Shown: positions 11,160 to 21,050 of the stretch, piece by piece
How the letters are laid out: every line of letters begins with the position of its first letter
Numbering within the stretch: the first letter of the stretch is position 1
Assembly: GCA_014155875.1 (NCBI GenBank)
Contig: JACEFZ010002092.1
Location: 310,001-374,000, forward strand
Source of the DNA: Cepaea nemoralis
Lineage: Eukaryota > Mollusca > Gastropoda > Stylommatophora > Helicidae
Direction of reading: 5' to 3'
DNA: 64,000 nt
Position numbers and translations under genes: made by a program
The notes under the pieces: model-generated
What the model was told of the DNA's origin: nothing
The model's input: only the letters and a program-made list of their open reading frames with translations
Database searches by the model: none

Positions 11160-13640
11160 AGCTACAGGTGAATAGTAAAGTTAAAGATGATAATAAAGTC
11201 ACAGATGAATAATAAAAGTCATAGATGAATAGCAAAGCTATAGATGTATAGTAAAGTCATAGATGAATAGCAAAGCTATAGATGTATAGTAAAGTCATAG
11301 ATGAATAGGAAAGCCATAGATGAATAGCACAGTGATAGATGTATAGTAAAGTCATAGATGAATAGGAAAGCCATAGATGAATAGCACAGTGATAGATGTA
11401 TAGTAAAGTCATAGATGAATAGGAAAGCCATAGATGAATAGCACAGTGATAGATGTATAGTAAAGTCATAGATGAATAGTAAAGTGATAGATGTATAGTA
11501 AAGTCATAGATGAATAGGAAAGCCATAGATGAATAGCACAGTGATAGATGTATAGTAAAGTCATAGATGAATAGGAAAGCCATAGATGAATAGCAAAGCT
11601 ATAGACGTATAGTAAAGTCATAGATGAATAGGAAAGCCATAGATGAATAGCACAGTGATAGATGTATAGTAAAGTCATAGATGAATAGTAAAGTTATAGA
11701 TTAATAGCAAAGCTATAGACGTATAGTAAAGTCATAGATGAATAGGAAAGCCATAGATGAATAGCACAGTGATAGATGTATAGTAAAGTCATAGATGAAT
11801 AGTAAAGTGATAGATGTATAGTAAAGTCATAGATGAATAGGAAAGCCATAGATGAATAGCAAAGTGATAGATGTATAGTAAAGTCATAGATGAATAGGAA
11901 AGCCATAGATGAATAGCAAAGTTATAGATGTATAGTAAAGTCATAGATGAATAGGAAAGCCATAGATGAATAGCAAAGTTATAGATGTAAAGTAAAGTTA
12001 TAGATGAATAGCAAAGTCATAGATGAATAGCAAAGCCACAGATGTATAGTAAAGTCATAGATGAATAGCAAAGTCATAGATGAATAGCAAAGCCACAGAT
12101 GTATAGTAAAGTCATAGATGAATAGCAAAGCCACAGATGTATAGTAAAGTTATAGATGAATAGCAAAGTCATAGATGAATAGCAAAGCCACAGATGTATA
12201 GTAAAGTCATAGATGAATAGCAAAGCCACAGATGAATAGTAAAGTCATAGATGAATAGCAAAGCCACAGATGAATAGCAAAGTCATAGATAATAGCAAAG
12301 CCACAGATGTATAGTAAAGTCATAGATGAATAGCAAAGCCACAGATGAATAGCAAAGCCACAGATGAATAGCAAAGCCATAGATGTATAGTAAAGTCATA
12401 GATGAATAGCAAAGTGATAGATGTATAGTAAAGTCATAGATGAAAAGGAAAGCCATAGATGAATAGCAAAGTTATAGATGTATAGTAAAGTCATAGATGA
12501 ATAGGAAAGTTATAGATGTATAGTAAAGTCATAGATGAATAGGAAAGCCATAGATGAATAGCAAATTTTTAGATGTAAAGTAAAGTTATAGATGAATAGC
12601 AAAGTCATAGATGAATAGCAAAGCCACAGATGTATAGTAAAGTCATAGATGAATAGGAAAGCCATAGATGAATAGCAAAGTGATAGATGTATAGTAAAGT
12701 CATAGATGAATAGGAAAGCCATAGATGAATAGCAAAGTTATAGATGTATAGTAAAGTCATAGATGAATAGGAAAGCCATAGATGTATAGTAAAGTCATAG
12801 ATGTATAGTAAAGTCATAGATGAATAGCAAAGCCATAGATGAATAGTAAAGTTATAGATTAATAGCAAAGCTATAGACGTATAGTAAAGTCATAGATGAA
12901 TAGGAAAGCCATAGATGAATAGCAAAGTGATAGATGTATAGTAAAGTCATAGATGAATAGTAAGTGATAGATGTATAGTAAAGTCATAGATGAATAGGAA
13001 AGCCATAGATGAATAGCAAAGTGATAGATGTATAGTAAAGTCATAGATGAATAGGAAAGCCATAGATGAATAGCAAAGTTATAGATGTATAGTAAAGTCA
13101 TAGATGAATAGGAAAGCCATAGATGAATAGCAAAGTTATAGATGTAAAGTAAAGTTATAGATGAATAGCAAAGTCATAGATGAATAGCAAAGCCACAGAT
13201 GTATAGTAAAGTCATAGATGAATAGCAAAGTCATAGATGAATAGCAAAGCCACAGATGTATAGTAAAGTCATAGATGAATAGCAAAGCCACAGATGTATA
13301 GTAAAGTTATAGATGAATAGCAAAGTCATAGATGAATAGCAAAGCCACAGATGTATAGTAAAGTCATAGATGAATAGCAAAGCCACAGATGAATAGTAAA
13401 GTCATAGATGAATAGCAAAGCCACAGATGAATAGCAAAGTCATAGATAATAGCAAAGCCACAGATGTATAGTAAAGTCATAGATGAATAGCAAAGCCACA
13501 GATGAATAGTAAAGTCATAGATGAATAGTAAAGTCATAGATGAATAGCAAAGCCACAGATGAATAGCAAAGCCATAGATGTATAGTAAAGTCATAGATGA
13601 ATAGCAAAGCCACAGATGAATAGTAAAGTTATAGATGAAT
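11160..13640. repeat. 19-bp satellite array with ~1,157-bp higher-order repeat
   Basis: About 130 units of catagatgaatagcaaagt and variants (gtatagtaaag, cacagatg, aggaaagc) fill 2.5 kb of the PIGV intron. Rare variants recur at a fixed offset: gatgtaaagtaaag at 11984 and 13141, and the two-base-short unit catagataatag at 12284 and 13441, both 1,157 bases apart. So a block of roughly 61 units was duplicated as a whole. The minus-strand open frames through it are tandem-repeat artefacts. Confidence 0.96.
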
Positions 13641-15450
13641 AGCAAGCATGACTTTACACAGGAAGATCAGATGAGTAAGATTTATACAATTCAACTCAGT
13701 GACAAACATATATCCATCCATCATTTGCCATGCCGATCGATAAGTGTGGGTGATAGTGTTTTGCCAGCTGGCATGGGTCATCATGCTTCTCCACAAATTG
13801 TGATCTCCGACAGAATGGATCAACTGATCTCTTCCATGCCATGACACAAGACTGTCAAGAATTTTCTCACGTTGTCTTTCTCTATATCTCTTTCCACAAA
13901 TATTTCTAGTTGTCACAACATGTTTCAGTTTTGTTTCTTCTAATAATGTGTCCAAAAAATGATGACTGCTTCTTTCTGATGTTTGTGATAAGTTTTCTTT
14001 GCGACTTAGCTTTCCTCAAAACGTTCATTTAATTTTCAGCATTCTTCTATGAAAACACATTTCCAAAGCTTCTTAATCTCTGTGATGCATCTTCCATCTG
14101 ATGTTATCCATATGTCTAGATATCTGAATTTCTGCACTTGCCTAAAATAACGTCATTTACTTTAATTGCACATTTAGGTACAATCTGTTTCTTTGATATC
14201 AACATGACTTTTGCTTTTGTATTATTCTAGTTTAGGCAAATTTTTTTTCCACTTTCTACACTTTATCTATCATTTCCTGTAGTTCCTTCTGACTTGTTGC
14301 TATAAAGATGGTGTCATAAGTATAACATAAGTTATTTATATTATGCCCACCAACCAGGATCCCTGGTATATTTTCTGTAAATTTCATTATATGTTCACTG
14401 TACAATGAGAACAAATCAGGAAACAATACGCAACCTGGTCTAACGCCCTTCTTTATGCAGTGAAATGTTCCTAATCGGTTGTTGATTCTTATGGCTGCTG
14501 TTTGCTGCCAATATGGGTTCTTTATTATTCGCAGATATTTTCCGTCAATTCTAATAATTTGATTATCTCTTTAAGTTTAACATTGTCAAACGTTTTTACT
14601 TTTGTGAAGTCTATGAAGCATGAGTACAAATCTGTTTCTACTTCTATAGATAGCTCTTTCTAATAGTGTTCTGAGAATATATATAGCATTGTTTGCGCCC
14701 ATTTCCTATACAAATCCACATTATTCATCACCAATCTGTCATTTACTGCCAATAAAGTACCTTGTGGTGTATGGCAGAGGGGTCTTTGAGCCTGAGGAAT
14801 TAAGGCCGCCTGGCTAGTGCAGTCGCCGCGAACTGTGCAGGTTAGGATTTTCTTTTTGCCTCCGACAGAAAAAAATCCCACACCTTACTAAGGGTTCGAA
14901 CCCAGGTCTCCCGAAGGAGAATCCTGCGTTCTAGCCACTCGGCCAGCCGCTCCTCTTCATCACCAATTTCTGATTTAATTCTGTTCCTTATTCTTCTCAT
15001 AATTATTCACAGTAATAGCTTTGTCTTGTGACTCATAAGACTTACTACTGAGAAAAGTTCTTCACATTCTAAAGCACCTGGTTTCTTTGGCAAAGCTATA
15101 AAGATGGATTTTAATATGTCACCAGGAATGTATCCACTAGTGTAGATGTCATTTAGACAATTTTACAATATTTTGATTCCAAAATCACTTACAACCTCAA
15201 TTTCCTCCAATGTAATGTTGTCTGGACCAGGTGCCTTTCCTTTCTTCATGCGATGTAATGCATCTTCAACTTCTGACTGCAAGTATTGGTGGACCCTCAC
15301 CATTGTTTTGAATATTTACATCCGGTCTCCTATCATCATTCAGCTTTTCCAGATTCTTTGTTCATCTAGTGACTATATCATCTTGTCCCATCAATATTGC
15401 ACTGTTCCTTGATTTTTCCGGTGGTATTCATGCTTTCCTACCTATTATTG
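13640..15450 (-). mobile_element. Dead non-LTR retrotransposon (RT and C-terminal part)
   Basis: Minus-strand relic of an RTE/CR1-like LINE, 5'-truncated and full of stops. Recognisable pieces, in coding order, include the fingers region near 15200-15450, FTKVKTFDN-like motif A near 14600, GVRPGC then SLYSEHIM near 14440 (the RQGCVLSP-like motif), NNLCYTYDTIFIA (the YADD region, D to Y damaged) near 14320, and the tail REKILDSLVSWHGRD with LWRSMMTHASW at 13760-13900. It abuts the 19-bp satellite at its 3' end and is interrupted by the SINE at 14736-14955. The clade is uncertain. Confidence 0.8.
14736..14955 (-). mobile_element. tRNA-derived SINE inside the dead LINE, 12-bp TSD
   Basis: The minus strand starts with a tRNA-like head (about 14955 to 14888): an A box in ggccgagtggcta, then a perfect T-arm/B box gggttcgaaccc. 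A body with an unusual gcggcgactgcactagcc block and a 3' end in tactttattggcagtaaatg follow. The 12 bases ttcatcaccaat stand on both sides (14724-14735 and 14956-14967), the expected target-site duplication, and removing the insert rejoins LINE sequence. The head resembles a class II tRNA (Leu/Ser-like), but I cannot assign the source. I do not recognise the family. Confidence 0.85.
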
Positions 15451-16220
15451 TATCTATTTGTTGATACATGGAATGTCAGTCTTGTCCATAGTTTGTCACA
15501 ATCTCCATGCACCGTCGATTCTGCCAGACTTCTTTAGTCACTTTGTATTTGTTTACTATTTATTTATGTATTTTATTATACAACATATCATTCTCACAAC
15601 TGCATACTTTGGATAAAACTAAGAGTCTTGGAATTCTGTACTGAGTACAACTGTAATGTCATGGAGTTCTTGATAAAGTTGAGAAAAGTAGCACAAATGT
15701 CTTTCCAACTGCCACATGTGACACAGAACGCAGTTATCAATGATCTTTCACAGTAAACAGTGGCGTGAGACTGTGGTTTCTTTTCACAGAAAGTATATAT
15801 CATAATCACAGATCCCGTTAATGAGACACATTGCAGAAAGATAGAAAACAGTAGAGAGGGTGTTAAGTAGACAGCTGTAAAATGTTATTTTTTAAAAAAA
15901 CCCTATGCCTACCCACCCACCCACAATCACCCCACCCGCACCGTGCACACACGCATGCACACACACACACACACATATATATACATATATATAAAGGTAT
16001 TAGCCACTTCAGGAAATGTCAATAGATGCTGAAAACTAGATGGGAAACATTTCTAATCACATATTAGCATAATAAAGGCGGAGATGGTCACATGGCAGAT
16101 ACTGCCTGTACATATTCTAGGCCATGACATATGAGGTGCGGTGTCAACTTCCCTTCCTCATGATCTTGTCTTCTCAGGAAATTCCCAGGGAATTCTGAAA
16201 ATTGTATGGTCTCAATGTTC
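15451..16220. other. Intronic non-coding sequence with CA/TA microsatellite
   Basis: No element is recognised apart from simple sequence at about 15900-15990 (acccaccc, then (CA)n, then (TA)n-like). It lies within the PIGV intron. Confidence 0.45.
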
Positions 16221-16365
16221 TTTAGGCTGGGTCGACCCCACTGGTGGGAACAAATAATTTTTTCTCTGCTGCAGATTTAACCCGAACCACTGTCATAGCA
16301 GGAAAGTACACTAACCCCCATGCCACCATGGCTCTCATTAGCATAGTAAGGTAACCAATACTGAC

Positions 16366-17635
16366 CTGGATATGAATGAAACAACAGCCAAACAATGTGA
16401 GGCTCATCAGATGAAAGACATATACAACAATGTCTTCTGTAGCAACAGTATTCGTAGTTTTCCTGTCTTCACTGACGCTGCTGTCCTGTGTGCAGGAGTC
16501 AGCTGTCCTGTTTGCAGTCAACTTTCTCTCTGTGTAATCGCTGTCATATTTCAGTTCTGTGCTTTGTTTTGTAGAATGAACAATCTTTTGCGCTGGAAAT
16601 AGTCCTAGTGTATAATATGGTGAGGGGTTTGTTTTAAAAAAATACCTGCATGCCTCAAAACTGAGTATGATGATTGGAGCAGCCAGAAGAAAGTTTGGCA
16701 GTTGTTTTATTTGGTAGTAATGGAGAAATCCAACATCCCAGTGATGCTTTTGTATGTAAGAGTAGGATAATGGAAGGTATTCACTGCACCAAGGAGATGG
16801 TACATCTCCAAGCAGATGGTAACCCTGAGATCTTCCGTATGTAATTAAATCATCTGGCAGGGTGTCCTTGGCACTTATCGGCAAGCAGAACTTTCGGTAA
16901 ATGTAAAACTGATACATAAAAAATGGTGCCAGGCTTAGAATAAAACAAATCACTGTTTTAATAACTGTCTGAAGTAAAAGATACAGGCCAGATTTTATAG
17001 ATGTAATCAGATTTAGGTTTCTCGCCAAAACTGACATTTGTAAATTTAATATCAGTGATTTAGCAATGTAATGCAACACAAATCCTATTCCCACAATTCC
17101 ATTTGATCTTGTGAAAACACCGAGACCTACAAACAATGAAGTAGTAAACAATGCACCTTCTTGCAGCTTCAGTAAAGCAAGCATCAACAAAAACATGTAC
17201 AAGATTTCTGAATATGGGGCAGTCATAAATATGCTAGCCGGATTAATACAGAACATCAGTGCTCCATAAAATGCTATATCTATTCTGACAACCCGTTTTC
17301 CCAGTCTGTACAAAAGTACTGCAGTTACTACAAATAGTATTACATTTAATAACACAGAAACGAGTAAAATCCAAGAACTGGGACTCAGAATTCCAATTAT
17401 CTGCAGACATGAAGAAACACTGTGGGCAACAAGAGGGTACAATGGAAAGAATGCTACACAATTTTCATATGTGTATCCAAACTGTGCTATATGAGTGAAG
17501 TATACGGCATCCCATCTTTGAAGGCCACTCAGCAGGAAGTCAGCAATGTGATCAAGCCAGAAAAAGTCACTCTTGTTTCTTGGTGGAGAAAATACTCCAG
17601 CATCATGGTCAGGTATCAAAGCATTTGTCCAGACA
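16366..17635 (-). CDS. PIGV: PIGV, main exon (GPI mannosyltransferase 2)
   Basis: This exon encodes about 423 residues of the multi-pass ER enzyme that transfers the second mannose in GPI-anchor synthesis from dolichol-phosphate mannose. Family landmarks in order: NALIPDHDAGVFSPPR; LQRWDAVYFTHIA (conserved RWD in the first lumenal loop, thought to be catalytic); CVAFFPLYPL; CINPASIFMTAPYSEILY; TRSNGIVGIGF; PWCSEYLPLSYSYIQKHHWD; VGFLHYYQIKQLPNFLLAAP; and FHLMSLTLFGCCFIHIQ at the end. Hydrophobic segments alternate with short loops as expected. A polar loop before the last helix is about 40-50 residues longer than in mammalian PIGV. A strong acceptor (cttttgtttctgcag) sits at 17636-17637, so the exon starts in phase 2 of a codon and an upstream exon supplies the N-terminus. 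The ATG at 17667 is probably intronic. The exon is intact. Confidence 0.93.
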
Positions 17636-17934
17636 CTGCAGAAACAAAAGAGAAAACAATGTGTCATTTACAGAATGTGCATGATTCTAGTCATGATTAC
17701 ATGAAAATAGTCATATTTATTTTCATCATCATCATCATGTGCCCTGCCAAATGGTGCATGTGTCCATGTCTCTCCACAGATCACAGTCCTCGGTGTTCTG
17801 GATCAATTCTATTGATGATACTCCTCCATTCCATCGTCTAAAGCCATCCAGCATTATGTCTCTTGACCTCTGCTACCTCACAATGTTATCCAATGCCTCT
17901 CTTCTCATATGTGACCAAAGAACATTGTTTCTTT

Positions 17935-18177
17935 TTTTTTAATGTTGCATATCCCTTACAGGATGTTGCAGTCAACACCAGCATTTTTCAGCTGCTGTTG
18001 ATATACTAGGCAAGTTTTACGTTCAGTAATTTGCCATTGCTTTCTGAACGACCAGCTCACATACCCCCATAAGTTAGCACAGCGCGATCCGCTGCCGAGT
18101 CTAGTGCAGCTGTTTTCCCCACGTGGATATATGGGATTAGGAACAACGTCGTTAACCCCTTGGCCAAGGAAACCGGC
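17935..18177 (-). mobile_element. tRNA-derived SINE (family seen four times), 8-bp TSD
   Basis: On the minus strand the element opens with ggtttccttggccaagg, whose tggccaagg resembles a Pol III A box, has a decayed B-box region, then the body cagaaagcaatggcaaa, and ends with ctgtaagggatatgcaaca and an A-rich tail. Flanking gtttcttt at 17927-17934 and 18178-18185 is the target duplication. Other copies are at 25040-25245, 31175-31470 and 53632-53850. The 53.7-kb copy keeps a better B box (cgttcgaaac). Confidence 0.85.
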
Positions 18178-18345
18178 GTTTCTTTATTTTAGTTGTAGAT
18201 AATGTTCTACTTTCATTAGCCTTTTCCAAGCTAATAATTAGCTACTCTGGCAGTCCGAGGCATTTGCAACATTCGTCTCATAAACTGCATCTCTGTTGTT
18301 TACAAGCCTTTCTTAATTTGTTGGCTCACATTTCAAGATTCGCTG

Positions 18346-19242
18346 TCAGAGACTGATAAGAGGGAAATCATGGATGGCTCAGGCGGAGGATACGATCAGA
18401 CAGGTGTGCATCTTGGAGAACATAAGGCGAGGAGAGGAGTGGGTCAGAGTGCCAACGGAGCAGTCAGACTTGTGCAGAGTTATAATCACATTGAGCCGGG
18501 AGTGCAGGGAGTGGCCAGCAGGCGCCACAGAAGTGGAAATCCAGCAACTAATTCAGGATAATGCTCGCCCGGGTGATGTGATTATCCACACAGATGGTTC
18601 GGTGTTGAGAGGTAGAAGTGCCTGGGGATTCTTAGCAAAAGCTAACGGTCGACGTTTGGTGCAGGAGAGCCTGGCGTATGATACCACAACATCTAGCTTA
18701 AGAATGGAGGTGGAGGCGGTCAGTGCAGCTTTCCGCTGGATGGAGAACACGATACATACACACATCGTGATTGTAACTGACTCAGAAAGCATGCTGAGGA
18801 GGGTGAGGACAGGCAGGCTTCGTGCAGAGTGGCTTGCTTCGCTTCGGAGGTCACGGGTGGCAAGCATCACCTGGATCTTTTCTCCGGGGCATGCCGGTGT
18901 GCTGGGGAATGAACAGGCGGACAGATTGGCTGGCTCTGCAAAACTTGGTGGAGTATTGATGCATGACAAGGCAGACGTGGTTGCGGCCTTGTGGGAGCAC
19001 GTGTACACCTCGGAGGAGCAAATGGATCACCATAGTCTGGCAAGAATGAGGCAGCGAGGAGTGACGAGGGGATCTGGCCAGCGCTCGACGCTCAGAGGAA
19101 AGGCGAGATGGATATATAATCAGATTGCTACTGGAACTATTGGTGTTGGAACTCTTCGCTGGCTGCTGAGGATGGGGACGGGGCGCTTATGGGAATGCCC
19201 TGAATGCTGTGATGTTGGTTCCTAAATCAATCAATCAATCAA
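18346..19242 (+). mobile_element. LINE-A copy 1, 5'-truncated, 13-bp TSD
   Basis: An 897-base insertion of the 3' end of an RNase H-bearing, I-like non-LTR retrotransposon. Tcaagattcgctg occurs at 18333-18345 and again at 19243-19255, and the element ends in (AATC)n, so this is a bona fide target-primed insertion. It landed in the minus-strand dead LINE and carries the open frame listed next. Related copies: 21120-23960 (minus), 28925-30246, 30360-31062 and 47650-48180. Confidence 0.92.
18374..19225 (+). CDS. LINE-A RNase H domain fragment, open (283 aa)
   Basis: Open frame covering the C-terminal part of a LINE polyprotein. RNase H catalytic positions are all visible: D in IIHTDGSV (about residue 73), E in LRMEVEAVSAA (about residue 110), D in IVTDSESM (about 137), and the H/D pair in PGHAGVLGNEQADRLAG (about 175-188). 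The C-terminus reads TLRWLLRMGTGRLWECPEC. The ATG is not the native start: the element is 5'-truncated and the frame enters from upstream. No stop interrupts it, so it is young compared with neighbouring copies, but without RT it cannot be autonomous. Confidence 0.85.
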   Translation: MAQAEDTIRQVCILENIRRGEEWVRVPTEQSDLCRVIITLSRECREWPAGATEVEIQQLIQDNARPGDVIIHTDGSVLRGRSAWGFLAKANGRRLVQESLAYDTTTSSLRMEVEAVSAAFRWMENTIHTHIVIVTDSESMLRRVRTGRLRAEWLASLRRSRVASITWIFSPGHAGVLGNEQADRLAGSAKLGGVLMHDKADVVAALWEHVYTSEEQMDHHSLARMRQRGVTRGSGQRSTLRGKARWIYNQIATGTIGVGTLRWLLRMGTGRLWECPECCDVGS

Positions 19243-19330
19243 TCAAGATTCGCTGCCATACAACAGAACAGGTTCTATATGGCATTTCAGAACTCTCTTT
19301 GCAACATTTAAGAACATATGGTGATGAAAT

Positions 19331-19960
19331 TGACAAATAAAAATAGTACTGTACTAATTCAAGTCATGTGCCATGCTGGGATGTGCACGTCATCATATTC
19401 CTCCACACTGATTGGTCACCTGTATGTTTATGTTCCACTTAACAGTAAGTCATTAAATAAGTCAGTTAAGGACCTTTTTATAGACCTTCACGCACATTGG
19501 GCATAAATTGCTAAACAGATATTCTTACAGACCAATCAGCACTCTACAGCTGCTGTAAACAATGCCCAGTTGGCCGCCTTTACTTCTCAAGGCATTTCTT
19601 AGTAGCCATTTTATGATTGGTCGATCTGGGAGCCCAGATAAATTCTAAGTCTCAATCCACCCCAATGTAGACTGAACACATGATCACCATGCCAGAAGGT
19701 GAGTGCCTAGCCACTACGATACCGCAGCTTCAAGTCCACTTAATACTTTGAACATATGAAACATCACAGTGGTTTAGAGAAAACATTAATGGAAGATATT
19801 GTATCTGGAAGAAGAGGCTACAGTCGACCAACAAGATGAGGGGCACAAGACATTAAAGATACCCTGGACATGAAGATGTATGTGGCAGGGGAACTGGCAC
19901 AGGAGTGAGAGTCTTTCTGGAGGATGGTGATGAGGCTGAGGTTCTGCATAAGACTGGCTA
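19331..19960. other. Non-coding stretch, no gene recognised
   Basis: Contains probable 3' flanking and untranslated remains of the minus-strand LINE-C, but nothing that can be assigned safely. No exon-like frame was found. Confidence 0.4.
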
Positions 19961-21050
19961 CTTCTTCCTCTGACTGTGATCTCCCAGTGGAGCATAGGCT
20001 CTCCATCTACTTACATCGAGCCCATCTCCCATTTGCTATCTCTTGCAGCTTTTTACATGCCTATATCTTCTTCTTCTGCGTTCATCCGGAGAGTTTTTTC
20101 AGACGTAATTGCATTGTGCCCGTTTACAGCAGAGCTGCATTCTTGCACCGGTAGGCCAACTCATTCGACTTCTGCAGGCATTTGTTGACTGGTTAACCTC
20201 CCCGGGGACATGCCTATATTATTCAATACTGTCTCTAATTTTCTTCACCATGTGTTTTAGGCCTCTCTCTATTTCTTTCACTCTGAGGTTTCCAGAGAAA
20301 GGACTCTAGTTATACTATTAACAGGTTGTCTCAATGTGTGTCCTATCTAGCACCAGCATTTTATCTTCAACACTTGGCACACTGGTTTTTGTTTAGTTCT
20401 CTTCATGAGCTCCACACTGGTGATTCTGTCATACCATTTTTAGTTGTATTCTGTGTGGGCACCAAATACTGAATATTTGTAGTTTATTAGTAATTGTAGG
20501 CATTCTCTATGTTTTTGACCCATCCAGCAGTCCTGATGTGAAGCTAAGAGTTAACTAATCTAAGTTTGGTGCTAGATTTCATTACTTTTGACTTTCACAA
20601 ATTTCCTAGTGCTATAAAAAAGCTATGACTATTTTGTTCTGATCATATTATCTCTATCTGTTTCCCAAATGTTGTTACTGTTGCTCTCTAAATTTGTATG
20701 ATTACACCTCTTGAAGTGAAGTTTCACCAACTGAGATTGAGTTATCATGTGCTTGATTTATTTTCATTATGTATGTCTTTCTCAAATGCATTCTTAGACC
20801 TAATTATTGTCATTTTAAAAAAATTACCACCAAGTATGTTTAACTGATCTTGCAACTGATTTTGTCTGTGGGACAGGAAGGCAATGTCGTCAGCAATGTC
20901 CATATCATCAAGTTGCTCTGTGGCAGCTTTCTTGTGGTAGCTATTGTTGTCTTCATAATCTAGTCTATAGACAGAAAGAATAATAAAGTTCACAAAGGAC
21001 ATCCTTGCTGCACTCCTGTCCTTATTTGAATGTATCTGTTTGGTTTTTCT
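19960..21050 (-). mobile_element. LINE-C relic (RT motif C to 3' end)
   Basis: Minus-strand remains of a non-LTR RT. LDDMDIADDIAFLSHRQNQL at about 20860-20930 is the FADD-type catalytic motif of a common animal LINE group (F changed to I). Further on come MKRTKQKPVCQ and GHTLRQPVNSITR (about 20330-20430), the GHTLRKP-type motif typical of the same group's C-terminus. Stops and shifts are frequent. The small LINE-B insertion at 20067-20207 sits in its 3' part. Confidence 0.75.
20067..20207 (-). mobile_element. Very short LINE-B 3'UTR insertion, 12-bp TSD
   Basis: Only 141 bases long. It starts with (TTC)3 tgcgttcatccgg, that is, the 3' end of LINE-B in minus orientation with a (GAA)n tail, as at 60300-60325 on the plus strand. 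Acatgcctatat at 20055-20066 and 20208-20219 is the target duplication. A severely 5'-truncated retrotransposition product. Confidence 0.9.

Larger units (their letters stand above)
11097..16365 (-). other. PIGV: PIGV intron, 5.3 kb, filled with repeats
   Basis: Inferred intron between the two PIGV exons. The donor reads cag then gtcagt on the minus strand (16366/16365), the acceptor ttttcag (11097), and both cut between codons. Nearly half is the 19-bp satellite (11160-13640); most of the rest is a dead LINE with a SINE inside it, plus a CA/TA microsatellite. No alternative exon is seen. Confidence 0.85.
17716..19330 (-). mobile_element. Dead LINE relic split by a SINE and a second LINE
   Basis: Three minus-strand pieces of one RT-type LINE are separated by insertions. 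At 19256-19330: VAKRVLKCHIEPVLLYGSES. At 18186-18345: QFMRRMLQMPRTARV. At 17716-17926: SHMRREALDNIV, MLDGFRRWNGGVSS and CDLWRDM, ending in a (CAT)n tail at 17716-17738. Together they follow the usual order of the post-RT tail of RTE/CR1-like LINEs. The relic lies just upstream of the PIGV main exon, probably in the first PIGV intron. Confidence 0.85.

Noticed and set aside
11257..13645. Membrane-like repeat proteins (IHLSLCYSSM type) on the minus strand
   Set aside because: Frames through the 19-bp satellite inside a PIGV intron; low-complexity artefacts.
17636..17667. ATG at 17667 as PIGV start codon
   Set aside because: A strong 3' splice site lies between this ATG and the conserved sequence, and the family has a longer N-terminus; an upstream exon is more likely, though not proven.
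18553..19033. Minus-strand open frames over LINE-A copy 1
   Set aside because: Antisense shadows of the RNase H frame, which explains the region on the plus strand.
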